Positions 41,905-49,915 of a DNA stretch of 64,000 bases are shown here, one piece after another. Source of the stretch: Streptomyces noursei (GTDB lineage: Bacteria; Actinomycetota; Actinomycetes; Streptomycetales; Streptomycetaceae). The stretch spans positions 5,890,001 through 5,954,000 of the forward strand of contig NZ_CP070326.1 in the NCBI RefSeq assembly GCF_016917755.1, given 5' to 3'. The position numbers and the translations under genes were made by a program. Within the stretch, counting starts at the first letter, position 1. Each line of letters begins with the position of its first letter. The notes below the pieces were generated by a model that was not told where the DNA came from, did no database searches, and saw nothing but the letters and a program-made list of their open reading frames with translations.

Positions 41905-44018
41905 CCGTGGACCTCCGACGGCGTCAGAGAGCGTTCCAGCTTCAGGTACTCGGTGCGTGCCGCGGCCAGCATGTGACGCATCTGGAGGCGGTCGCCCTCC
42001 TCCGCGGCGAGGAAGGCGCCGGAGAGCGCGATGTTGCGGATCGAGCCGCCGGCGACGGTGAGTTGGGCCAGCAGGGACGGTTCGATGCCCTTCGTCGGGG
42101 CCTGGGCGGGCAGCACCCGGCGCCAGATCTCCGCCCGCTCCTTCTCCCCGGGGAAGGGGAAGTCGACGACGAAGCGGATGCGGCGCATGAAGGCCGAGTC
42201 CAGGGCCTTCTTCATGTTGGTGGTGAGGACGGCCAGGCCGCGGTACGCCTCCATGCGCATCAGGAGGTAGCTGACCTCCAGGTTGGCGTAGCGGTCGTGG
42301 CTGTCCTTGACCTCGCTGCGCTTGCCGAACAGCGCGTCCGCCTCGTCGAACAGGAGCAGCGCCCCGCCCCGCTCGGCGGCGTCGAAGACCCGGCTGAGGT
42401 TCTTCTCCGTCTCGCCGATGTATTTGCTGACGACCTGGGAGAGGTCGATGACGAAGAGGTCCAGACCCAGCTCCTTGGCCATCACCTCGGCGGCCAGGGT
42501 CTTGCCGGTGCCGGAGCCGCCGGCGAAGAGCGCGGTGACGCCGAGGCCGCTGCGCAGCGCCTGCGCGAAGCCCCATTCCTGGTAGACGGTGCCCCGCTGG
42601 CGGACATGCGCGACGATCTCCTGGAGGACGCGCAGTTGGCGGTCGGCCAGCACGAGGTCGTGCCAGCCGGCCCGCGGCTCGATGCGGCGGCCCAGTTCGT
42701 CCAGGCCCATCCGCGCCTCGGCCAGGCCGGCCCGCCAGGCCAGTTCGGCGGCGTCGGCGGTGTCGGAGGCGGCGGAGGCGGCGGAGGCCGCGGGGAGATC
42801 ACGCCGGACGGATGCGGCGGCGGTGCGGACGACGTGCGGTGGGAGGTGGAACTGCGCGACCAAGGAAGCGAGATGACGATCCGTCACCTCCGGGATGCCG
42901 GCGAAGGCATCGGCCCACAGGCCCAGCTGCTCCTCGTCGGAGAGCTTGGGGACGGTGACCCGCTCACCGCGCGGATGGCCGGTCTGCCGCGGCTCCCGGC
43001 CGGAGACGACCAGCGGGACGGCGGCACCCGCGACGAAGGCGTCCGCGGCGGCGTACTGCTCGCGGTCCAGCTCGCCGACCTCGACGAGCAGCGCGGCCGG
43101 CAGCAGGATCGCCTCCCGTTGCCAGAGCCGGGCCAGCCGGTCCCGCGCGGCCGGGTCGGCCGGGATGTCCTCGGCGGCCATGGAGTACAGGCCGAGCCCG
43201 CAGCGGCGGGCCGCGGTGGCCGCGATGTCGGCGCGGGTGCGCAGATCCCCGCCGACCAGTTCGACACGCAGCGGGGCGTCGGGGCCGGCGCCCGCCCAGC
43301 CGGCCGCCACCCGCCGGGCGGCCGTCTCGTAGGCGGGCGGCAGCGTCTCGGGCGGGACGGTGCGGCGCAGTTGGCCGTGCAACCGGGCGTCCAGGTAGGG
43401 CGCGCCGGCCAGGAAGTGCAGGATGCGCTCGTCGAGCCGCAGCCGGCCGGTGGTCAGGCGGGTCGCGTCGTCCAGCTCGACCAGCTGCCAGCGGCGCAGT
43501 GGGGCGACCGGGGTGAGGGCGCTCCAGTGGGGGTCGCCGAGCGCCGCCAGGGCGAGCGAGAACGTGGGGTACGGGCGGGCCGGATCGCCGCAGGCGGCGG
43601 CGCAGCGCACGCCGGTGGTCGGGTCCAGCTCGGCGGCGGCGGTGAGCAGCACGACCTCCCGCTCGAAGGGGGTCAGCCCGAAGCACGCGACGAGGGCGTC
43701 GAGAGTGTCGAGGGCGTCGAGGGCGTCGAGGGCGTGCGGGGAGGGGGGTGCACCCGCACCGGTATCCGCACCGGCATTGGTATCCGCACCCGCACCCGCA
43801 CCCGCACCGGTGTCCGCCTCCGCCTCCGCCTCCGTGTTCGTGTCCGTCTCCGCGCCCACCGGGCTCCCCTGGGTGCGGGCCGCGTGCGCGTCCAGGCGCG
43901 CGAGGACGGCCCGGACGGCCGCGGAGAGCGCCGCGCCGTCCGCCGCGCCGTCCGCCGCGCCGGACGTCCGCCCGTCCGCCGCCCCCGGCCCGTTCCCGCC
44001 GCTGCCGCCGGCCGCCAT
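41895..44018 (-). CDS. eCIS AAA+ ATPase (Afp15-like)
   Basis: 707-aa ATPase of the type found in all Afp/PVC-like clusters and needed for particle assembly. The C-terminal AAA module has Walker A GGSGTGKTLAAEV (about 497-509), Walker B LLLFDEADALFG (about 552-563), sensor 1 LTTNMKK and an arginine finger in FMRRIRF. The N-terminal ~350 residues are a winged or helical non-catalytic extension with a low-complexity start, including reiterated Leu-Asp-Ala encoded by 9-bp tandem repeats. ATG 44018 is favoured by ggag six to seven bases upstream; a GTG at 44045 is the alternative. It is separated from DUF4255 by 33 bp. Confidence 0.92.
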   Translation of the reverse strand: MAAGGSGGNGPGAADGRTSGAADGAADGAALSAAVRAVLARLDAHAARTQGSPVGAETDTNTEAEAEADTGAGAGAGADTNAGADTGAGAPPSPHALDALDALDTLDALVACFGLTPFEREVVLLTAAAELDPTTGVRCAAACGDPARPYPTFSLALAALGDPHWSALTPVAPLRRWQLVELDDATRLTTGRLRLDERILHFLAGAPYLDARLHGQLRRTVPPETLPPAYETAARRVAAGWAGAGPDAPLRVELVGGDLRTRADIAATAARRCGLGLYSMAAEDIPADPAARDRLARLWQREAILLPAALLVEVGELDREQYAAADAFVAGAAVPLVVSGREPRQTGHPRGERVTVPKLSDEEQLGLWADAFAGIPEVTDRHLASLVAQFHLPPHVVRTAAASVRRDLPAASAASAASDTADAAELAWRAGLAEARMGLDELGRRIEPRAGWHDLVLADRQLRVLQEIVAHVRQRGTVYQEWGFAQALRSGLGVTALFAGGSGTGKTLAAEVMAKELGLDLFVIDLSQVVSKYIGETEKNLSRVFDAAERGGALLLFDEADALFGKRSEVKDSHDRYANLEVSYLLMRMEAYRGLAVLTTNMKKALDSAFMRRIRFVVDFPFPGEKERAEIWRRVLPAQAPTKGIEPSLLAQLTVAGGSIRNIALSGAFLAAEEGDRLQMRHMLAAARTEYLKLERSLTPSEVHGWV
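43695..43738. repeat. 9-bp tandem repeats in the AAA+ ATPase gene
   Basis: gggcgtcga units repeat about five times with small changes and encode LDALDALDTLDA. Slippage here would change the protein length by three residues at a time without a frameshift. Confidence 0.6.
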
Positions 44019-44051
44019 TTTCTTCTCCGCCCCCGTTCCCCGCACCGCGCC

Positions 44052-45050
44052 TCAGCTCTCCCCGCCGTCGTCGGTCGTCTTACGCGGCCGGGTGCGGGTA
44101 CGGGGGCCCGGCCGGCCGGCGTCCGAACCCCCGCGTGTGGCAGTGGTCTTGGTCGGCTGCGGCCTGCCGCCGCCCGTCCGCTTCACGGGCTTTTTCGCGG
44201 CGTTCTTCGCGGCATCCTTCGCGGTCGCGGTCGCGTCCTCGGCAGCCTTCGCCGTGCCGCCCGCGGTCGCCCCAGCCGATTCACCTGTCCCAGCCGATCC
44301 AGCCGATCCAGCCGATCCAGCCGATCCGGCCGTCCCGGCCCCCGGAGCACCCGCCGTCCCCGCGGGATCCGTCGCGTCTGACGGCGTCCCCGACGGCGCC
44401 CCCGGCCGTGTCCCCGCCGGCGTTCCCAACGGCACCTCGGGCGGCACCTCCGGCACCACCGTCACCTCCGGCCGCTTCACCGGGCGGGCCGGTGCCGGCT
44501 TCTGGTGGCCGTCCAGCAGCACCAGCGACGCCTGGTAGGCCACCGACAGGGCGTACGGGGTGTTGTTGAGCATGCCCCAGAGCTTGGAGGTCTCGTCCAC
44601 GTCCATCTGGGTCGGCGTGAAGCGGACCTTCTGCAGCGACTCGGCCAGGTCGCTTCCGGCCAGATAGGGGCGGTCGGCGGCCTCCTCGATCAACTCCTTC
44701 GGCAGGACCGGGATTTCGTGCAGCGTCCGCACCACGCTGCCGATCAGCCGCTGGCCGACCAGCTCCTGCTCCTCCCCGTACGCGCTGATCAGGAAGTGCA
44801 GGTCGACCGCCGCGGCCGGGCGCTTGAGCAGCGTGCCGTCCAAGGCGCGGGTGACCAGGTCGTTGTTGCGCATCGAGGGGTTGTGGGTGACCTGGTAGAG
44901 GAAGACGGTGATCGTCGGGTCGGTCGGGGGATCGGCCGGCGGTTTGCGGGTCTCCACCGAGACGGCCAGGTCGATCTCGGGGTGGAGGTTGTGCTCGATC
45001 AGCAGCGCAAGGGCCTGGGTGACCGTCGCGAGGGCGAGTGCGTTGCTCAT
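44052..45050 (-). CDS. DUF4255 tube/sheath terminator (Afp16-like)
   Basis: 332 aa. The first ~190 residues are DUF4255 (ALALATVTQALALLIEHNL, then ITVFLYQVTHNPSMRNNDL), the tail-terminator cap family. The C-terminal 140 residues are a low-complexity Pro/Gly/Ala/Lys tail, including five Gly-Ser-Ala units encoded by 9-bp DNA repeats, which ordinary DUF4255 proteins lack. ATG 45050 overlaps the upstream stop (ATGA) and has an aggggg ribosome site. Confidence 0.9.
   Translation of the reverse strand: MSNALALATVTQALALLIEHNLHPEIDLAVSVETRKPPADPPTDPTITVFLYQVTHNPSMRNNDLVTRALDGTLLKRPAAAVDLHFLISAYGEEQELVGQRLIGSVVRTLHEIPVLPKELIEEAADRPYLAGSDLAESLQKVRFTPTQMDVDETSKLWGMLNNTPYALSVAYQASLVLLDGHQKPAPARPVKRPEVTVVPEVPPEVPLGTPAGTRPGAPSGTPSDATDPAGTAGAPGAGTAGSAGSAGSAGSAGTGESAGATAGGTAKAAEDATATAKDAAKNAAKKPVKRTGGGRPQPTKTTATRGGSDAGRPGPRTRTRPRKTTDDGGES
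44289..44333. repeat. 9-bp tandem repeats in the DUF4255 gene
   Basis: agccgatcc repeated about five times, encoding Gly-Ser-Ala on the minus strand. In frame and prone to slippage. Confidence 0.65.
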
Positions 45051-45880
45051 GTGGACCGTCCCCCTGAAGTCCGTTGCTGGGAAGCCAAGTAGTCCGCGAG
45101 GCTCAGCGCGGGCGCGCGCCGCTCGGGGCGGGCCGGGCGGCCGTCCGCCGCGGGCCGTCGGGAGTCGGCCGCGCCGGCGGTACTGACTTCCAGCCGGCCG
45201 ATCTGTACGTGCACCACCCGCTCGGCGGGGCCGCGCGGTCCGCGTCGGCCGCCCGCGGAACCCGCGCGGGGCGGCGCGGGCCGGCGGGGCGCCGGTACGG
45301 CGTCGGTGCGCGGGCGCAGGACGCCGGTGGCCGGCTCGGCCGCCTCCGGGCCGCCCGGCGGTGCCCCGCTGCCCGCTGCCGTCCGCTCCCCGCCGGGCGC
45401 CGTCGACCGCCCCCGCGGCCGGACGCCCTCGGCGGCGGCTCGGGTCCCGGGCACGGCCGTCGCGGTGGGCCGCAGCAGCGGGGCCGGGCCCGGCCCCCGG
45501 TCGGCCGCCGCGCGGTCCGGGTCCGCCACCGGTGCCGCCTCGGTGCGGAGCACCGTCTCCCGTTCGTGCCGGGTGCGGATCTCCGACCACCGCTCGGCGC
45601 GCGGCGGTTCGGCGGCGCCCGGCGACGGGGCGGGCCACCCGGACGGCCGGGGGGCCGAGCGCCCGTCGTCGTCCGGCTCGACGGCGGCCGGTCCGCGCAG
45701 CGCCTCGACCCGCTCGAACGGGCCCGGCAGCCGCGGCCGGACGCGGGTCCGCCGCCCGGGTGCGTCGGCGCCGTCGGGCGGGCCGAAGGGATCGGCGGGC
45801 GGCGCCGGGGCGTACCGGGCCAGCAGCCGGCCGAGGTAGTCGCCGGACGCGGCGGGCGTCCGCTCGGGCATCTCAGGCAT
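45047..45880 (-). CDS. proline-rich eCIS protein, function unknown
   Basis: 277 aa, Pro/Arg/Ala/Gly-rich and probably disordered through residue ~220. A short ordered C-terminus contains VVHVQIGRLEVS and ends LSLADYLASQQR. The 'IGRLEV' element plus the SL-x-DYL tail recurs in small proteins next to DUF4255 in contractile clusters, but I know of no function. It is flanked by overlaps of 8 nt (upstream) and 4 nt (downstream), supporting it as a real gene despite low complexity and strong GC bias. Confidence 0.65.
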   Translation of the reverse strand: MPEMPERTPAASGDYLGRLLARYAPAPPADPFGPPDGADAPGRRTRVRPRLPGPFERVEALRGPAAVEPDDDGRSAPRPSGWPAPSPGAAEPPRAERWSEIRTRHERETVLRTEAAPVADPDRAAADRGPGPAPLLRPTATAVPGTRAAAEGVRPRGRSTAPGGERTAAGSGAPPGGPEAAEPATGVLRPRTDAVPAPRRPAPPRAGSAGGRRGPRGPAERVVHVQIGRLEVSTAGAADSRRPAADGRPARPERRAPALSLADYLASQQRTSGGRST

Positions 45881-46631
45881 CCGCGCACAGCTCCAGGTAG
45901 TAGCGGCGCCGCAGCGGGCTGAGCGCCAGGATCTCGGGCTCGCTCCAGCCGTAGGCCGAGGCGAGCAGATGGACGTCCAGGAGCAGGTCACGGGCCCAGG
46001 CGTCGAGTTCGGTCCACAGGTACGCGGCGATGTCCAGCTCCGCCGAGGTGGCGGCGCCGCACTCCGGGCAGGCGATCTCCAGGGTCAGCTCCGCGCCGGG
46101 GTCGGCCTCCTCGGCGGCCTCGGCGAAGCGCTTGAGCACCGGGTCGGGCAGGTCGGCGAGCTGTTCGGCGGTGGCCTCCCGGCCGGCCCGGTGGGCGGCG
46201 AGGGCACAGCGGGCCGCGAGCAGCCGCCGGGCGGCGGTGGCGTCCGGCGGGCGGGCGGCGGCCACCGCGGCCAGGTCCGCGGGGCCGGGCAGCCGGAACC
46301 GCACCGTCCACGCGCCCTCCGCCACCCGCAGTCCGCCCTCCGGCGGGCGCGGACGGGCGGCCGCCAACTCCCCGGCGTCCAGCTCGAACTCCAGCACCGT
46401 GCCGCACTCCGCCGCCGTGCAGTCGAGCGTGACCTCCAGCCGGTCGCCGAACAGCGCCCGGCGCAGGGCGAAGAGGTCGGCCGCCCGTTCTCCGAGCGGT
46501 GCCGACAGCAGGGCCTCGGGGGCCGCTCCGGGGCGGGCCGCCCGGTGCAGCAACAGGGCCCGGCCGGCGTCCCGTTCGGCCAGCCCGGCCTCCCAGGTGG
46601 CCAGCAGTTCCGCCGGCCCGGTGACCGCCAT
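45873..46631 (-). CDS. putative baseplate-hub assembly chaperone-like protein with zinc-ribbon cysteines
   Basis: 252 aa. There are two pairs of cysteines: LDCTAAECG (about 70-77) and IACPECGAA (about 186-193), suggesting a zinc-binding knuckle. The C-terminal helical part (VHLLASAYGWSEPEILALSPL, then RRRYYLELC) is the pattern seen in T4-type baseplate chaperone-like proteins of eCIS clusters, and W-x-E-x-E-I-L-x-L-x-x-x-R-R-x-x-Y is characteristic. ATG 46631 is 21 bp after the tube stop. The exact role is inferred from position. Confidence 0.65.
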   Translation of the reverse strand: MAVTGPAELLATWEAGLAERDAGRALLLHRAARPGAAPEALLSAPLGERAADLFALRRALFGDRLEVTLDCTAAECGTVLEFELDAGELAAARPRPPEGGLRVAEGAWTVRFRLPGPADLAAVAAARPPDATAARRLLAARCALAAHRAGREATAEQLADLPDPVLKRFAEAAEEADPGAELTLEIACPECGAATSAELDIAAYLWTELDAWARDLLLDVHLLASAYGWSEPEILALSPLRRRYYLELCADA

Positions 46632-46652
46632 GCGCGCTCCCGTCGCCGCGGA

Positions 46653-47177
46653 TCAGGCCGGGTGGGTGAACGAGGGCTCCTCCGGCTCGGGCACCTCGTA
46701 GTCGCGTTCCCAGCCCTCGCATTCGAGCTTCAGGCTCTGGATGGCCACCGCGTTGGCGTTGGCGTCCATCTCGCCCAGGACCTGGTACTCGCTGGGCCAG
46801 GAGCGGTAGATCTTGTGCGAGACGGCGACCTGCCCGGCCTCGTTGAGGACCTGGATGACGATGTCCTTGCGGAAGTCGGCCAGCGACACCTCCGAGCCCA
46901 GGCCGGCGCCGACCTGCCAGACCTTGTTGGCCCAGCGGTCGAACTCCGGGTCGTGGGTGACCCCGCGCTCCAGGGTGATGCCCTCGAACTCGGAGCGGCC
47001 CGGGGACTTGCGCGGGGAGCTGGGGTCGCCGCCGTTGCGGTGCTTGACGACCTCGGTGGTGCGCTTGAGCGGGCTGATCTTGCTGACCCCCGCGACCGTA
47101 CGGCCGTCCCACAGGACCAGGAACTTGAAGTTCTTGTACGGGTCGAAGCGATGGGCATTGATCTTGAACTCAGCCAT
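46653..47177 (-). CDS. inner tube protein (Hcp/gp19-like; Afp1/5-type)
   Basis: 174 aa, phage tail tube family (T4 gp19-like). The opening FKINAHRFDPYKNFKFLVLW and the segment VSKISPLKRTTEVVKHRNGG are typical of eCIS tube proteins. It is the only tube subunit gene in the cluster apart from the adaptor at 33441, whereas Afp has several. ATG 47177 follows aaggaatccg. That ribosome-site-plus-start sequence is duplicated 15 bp upstream as a start-stop. Confidence 0.9.
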   Translation of the reverse strand: MAEFKINAHRFDPYKNFKFLVLWDGRTVAGVSKISPLKRTTEVVKHRNGGDPSSPRKSPGRSEFEGITLERGVTHDPEFDRWANKVWQVGAGLGSEVSLADFRKDIVIQVLNEAGQVAVSHKIYRSWPSEYQVLGEMDANANAVAIQSLKLECEGWERDYEVPEPEEPSFTHPA

Positions 47178-47201
47178 CGGATTCCTTCACATCGGATTCC
47201 T
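47175..47201 (-). promoter_or_regulatory. duplicated ribosome site and start codon ahead of the tube gene
   Basis: CATCGGATTCCT occurs twice (47175-47186 and 47190-47201). On the minus strand this is AGGAATCCGATG. The downstream copy starts the tube gene; the upstream copy reads ATG-TGA, a minimal start-stop. Confidence 0.45.
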
Positions 47202-47264
47202 GCACGTCGGCGTCGTGGGGCGCACCGGGGGCCGGCCCGTCCGCCGGGCCCGGCGCCCCGCGCC

Positions 47265-49121
47265 CTAGAGGTCGAATTGGCCGGCCAGCTGCTGGATCTT
47301 GACGATCACGAACTCGGCCGGTTTGACGGGCGCGATGCCGACCACGACGTTGACGATCCCGTTCTCGATGTCCGCCTCGGTCGTGGTGTCCTTGTCGCAC
47401 TTGACGAAGTACGCCTGCCGCGGGGTGCCGCCCTTGAAGGCGCCCTTCTCGAAGAGGGAGTGCAGGTAGGCGGAGGCGTTGAGGCGGATCTGCTGCCAGA
47501 GCTGCTCGTTGTTGGGCTCGAAGACCACCCACTGCAGGCCGCGCAGCAGGCTCTCCTCGACGTGCAGGGCCAGCCGGCGCACCGGGACGTACTTCCACTC
47601 GCTGTCCAGGGCGTCCGCGCCCTGGAGCGTGCGGGCGCCCCACACCAGCGGGCCGACCATCGGGAAGGTCCGCAGGCAGTTGACGCCGAGCGGGTTCAGC
47701 AGGCCGTTCTCGCGGTCGGTGAGCTTGACGGTCAGCCCGTGCACGCCGGTCAGCCGGGCCTCGGTGCCGGCCGGGGCCTTCCACACCCCGCGCTCGCCGT
47801 CCGTACGGGCGATCACGCCGGCCAGCGCGCCGCACGGCGGGAAGGAGCGCAGTCGGCCGGTGAGCGGGTCGGTGAGCTGGAGGTGCGGGAAATACAGGGC
47901 CGCGTGGTTGTCGCGGACCGCGTCGAAGGCGCCGATCCCGGCCCGTGCGGCGTCCACACTGCCCCATGCCGCGGGCGCGTCCACCAGGAGGAACATCCGC
48001 CGCTCCTGGCACAGCCGCTGGGCCGCCGAGACCACCGTGAGCATGTCGTCGACGGACTCGTACGAGGCCAGCTCGGGCAGTGCGAGCAGATTGACGTCGG
48101 GGATGTCGCGCAGCGCCTGGAGGCCGCTCTTGCGAGCCTCGCTGCCGATGAGGTCGCGCGGTCCGGGTGGGTCGCCGTCCTCGCCGCCGCACAGCGGGAA
48201 GACCGGCGGATTGACCGATGCCTCCAGCCCCAGGTCGTTGGCGCACTCGCCGAGGAAGCGGACCACGTCGCCAGGGTCGGTGGAGCCGGCCACGACCTGG
48301 ACGCGGCGGCCGAAGGCGATCACCTGGGCGCCCGCGAAGGCATGCTTGCCGGGGGCGTCCGGCAGGGAGCGCAGCTTGTGCTCCAGCAGCAGCGCCAGCT
48401 CGGTGACGTCGCACGGCGGCTCGCCGTCGCAGTCCGGGTCGTAGAGCGTGAACTCCCGTTCCACCTCACCGATCTTCACCACCAACTCCACGTTCAGATC
48501 GGGGAGTTCGTGGTGGAACGGCTTGGAGACGGTGCCGGAGGGGTCCGGGCGGTCCTCGCCCACGGCCGCCACGCGGATCAGCGACGAGCCGGCGTTGACC
48601 ACCGTCTCCACGAACCGGCCGCTGCCGGGGTCCATGGACAGGCCGGCGAAGGACTCGCGGGCTGCGCCGTGCGCGTCGAGGACCTGGAGGTTGAAGGTCT
48701 CCTGGGCCGGGTGACGGGCGGGCGTGTCGTGGTCCACGGCGATGCGCAGGCCGTCGCCCCAGATGCCCGGCTCCTTGGCGTGCACCTCCAGGACCGGGCA
48801 CTGGCTGCGGCCCTCGGTGGACTCCAGGGTGACCTGGGCCTCCTTGCCGCTGCCGGCCTTGGCGACCCGGACGATCACCGCGACGGCGCCGCCGTTGCCG
48901 AAGAACTGGTGGACGGCGTAGGAGACCGGGCTGCGCGAGGTCAGGCCGCCGAAGCGGCGCTCGAAGTCGGCGAAGCTGGTGATCCGGACCGGCTGGTTGA
49001 GCGGGCCGCGCCGGGTGTGGCCGACGAACGCGGTCACCGAGGTCGTCACGGTGGTGATGCTGCGGATGCTGCTGGGAAGCTCTTCGACATAGACGCCGGG
49101 ATAGGTCGTATGTGTCGGCAT
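47265..49121 (-). CDS. contractile sheath protein
   Basis: 618 aa, phage tail sheath family. The opening TTYPGVYVEELPSSIRSITT is diagnostic of contractile sheaths. The C-terminal domain (about 485-600) carries the conserved sheath core (KYVPVRRLALHVEESLLRGL, then FEPNN) and ends with KIQQLAGQF. ATG 49121 follows ggaggggga. It is the first gene of the 20-gene cluster, so the promoter must be in the long upstream gap. Only one sheath gene is present (Afp has three). Confidence 0.95.
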   Translation of the reverse strand: MPTHTTYPGVYVEELPSSIRSITTVTTSVTAFVGHTRRGPLNQPVRITSFADFERRFGGLTSRSPVSYAVHQFFGNGGAVAVIVRVAKAGSGKEAQVTLESTEGRSQCPVLEVHAKEPGIWGDGLRIAVDHDTPARHPAQETFNLQVLDAHGAARESFAGLSMDPGSGRFVETVVNAGSSLIRVAAVGEDRPDPSGTVSKPFHHELPDLNVELVVKIGEVEREFTLYDPDCDGEPPCDVTELALLLEHKLRSLPDAPGKHAFAGAQVIAFGRRVQVVAGSTDPGDVVRFLGECANDLGLEASVNPPVFPLCGGEDGDPPGPRDLIGSEARKSGLQALRDIPDVNLLALPELASYESVDDMLTVVSAAQRLCQERRMFLLVDAPAAWGSVDAARAGIGAFDAVRDNHAALYFPHLQLTDPLTGRLRSFPPCGALAGVIARTDGERGVWKAPAGTEARLTGVHGLTVKLTDRENGLLNPLGVNCLRTFPMVGPLVWGARTLQGADALDSEWKYVPVRRLALHVEESLLRGLQWVVFEPNNEQLWQQIRLNASAYLHSLFEKGAFKGGTPRQAYFVKCDKDTTTEADIENGIVNVVVGIAPVKPAEFVIVKIQQLAGQFDL

Positions 49122-49915
49122 TCCCCCTCCAATCCCTTCAGGCACCGAGTGTGAGAACACCAAGAAATCGAGAAAACCGGGAGGGGTGGGCGGGGAGAAG
49201 GGGGAGGGGCGACAGGTGCGGAAGAGTCCACGACCGCACAAAGCGGTGATCGTGGTCGTGCATCCCCCCGCTACCCATCAAGTTCCCCCGTCTGCATCCG
49301 GTGCGAGGCGGTCCGTGATCCGCGGTCCGACCCGCACGGGACCAAGCCCGGAAGTGCGCGACTCCGGCCTGTGACTCCTGATGCGTAAGTGCTCAACGCA
49401 GTTTCTTTCAGGGGGAGTTGGAGGGTCAAGGAGCTTTCCGGACACCGCCTGCGGAGGTCTTGTGCGGGCGCGTTGCGGGTTCTTCCCGAACGGTTTCCCG
49501 CTTCCCCGCAACCGGAACCGGATGGGCCGGGTGCGCTCGGGCGCACCGGGTCATCGGTGCCCGGCGCCCGAACGGCGCACGGCGACGGAGTGCACGGCGG
49601 ATGGCGACGAAGTCGCCCGGCACCCGGACGGCCCTGCGAAATGCCTGCGGCGCGCCGGAGCGCCCCTGCGGAAAAGGGGCGGCGCAGTACGTTGACCAAA
49701 AGATCTGTGACCGTAATCACCGCCAGAGTGTGATCTGCGATTTAGGGACGCATGTCCAGCGGCGATACCCTGCGAGACGGACATGCCGCGTATCCGGACA
49801 CCGTGTACGCCTCCCCTGTGACAGCGCCGTCACGTTGCCCTTCGCGGCACGCCCATCGCAGACGAACGAACCGCGATCACTACGGCGATTCTGAGAAGAC
49901 AAGGGACGGACGCGC
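49122..49915. other. 794-bp divergent intergenic region between eCIS sheath and sucC
   Basis: No convincing ORF. On the eCIS side a nested inverted repeat (49229-49260) has outer arms CACGACC / GGTCGTG and inner arms ACCGC / GCGGT. On the sucC side a locally AT-rich stretch (49690-49745) contains TTGACC 16 bases from TAATCA, a possible sucC promoter. The middle (49440-49680) is ordinary GC-rich spacer. Confidence 0.45.
49692..49719 (+). promoter_or_regulatory. possible sucC promoter
   Basis: TTGACC (49692-49697) and TAATCA (49714-49719) with 16-bp spacing in the only AT-leaning part of the gap. The -10 match is weak. Confidence 0.3.

Larger units (their letters stand above)
18393..49121 (-). 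other. extracellular contractile injection system (eCIS) gene cluster
   Basis: Twenty consecutive minus-strand genes, mostly overlapping by 1-10 nt or separated by under 100 nt, from sheath (49121) to amidase (18393). The core parts of an Afp/PVC-type contractile device are all present: sheath, tube, tube adaptor plus LysM, gpD/gpV spike, PAAR-like tip, gp25, two gpJ-like, gpI-like, AAA+ ATPase and DUF4255 terminator. There is no capsid, terminase, portal, integrase or holin, so it is not a prophage. It lies among genes whose order is otherwise conserved in streptomycetes, directly upstream of and divergent from sucC. Confidence 0.93.

Noticed and set aside
36980..42061. Very long open frame on the plus strand opposite the giant eCIS protein (and similar ones opposite the gpJ genes)
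   Set aside because: It is antisense to genes with clear domain matches and is rich in Arg/Gly/Leu as expected from GC-rich complementary frames. It has no recognisable domain.
43700..44050. Start of the AAA+ ATPase much further downstream, treating the repeat-rich N-terminus as non-coding
   Set aside because: The frame is continuous, has a suitable ribosome site at 44018 and its 9-bp repeats keep phase, so the N-terminus is probably translated.
18393..49121. Prophage or phage-tail bacteriocin remnant
   Set aside because: No capsid, portal, terminase, integrase, holin or phage regulator. DUF4157, DUF4255, the AAA+ ATPase and PAAR-like set is specific for eCIS.
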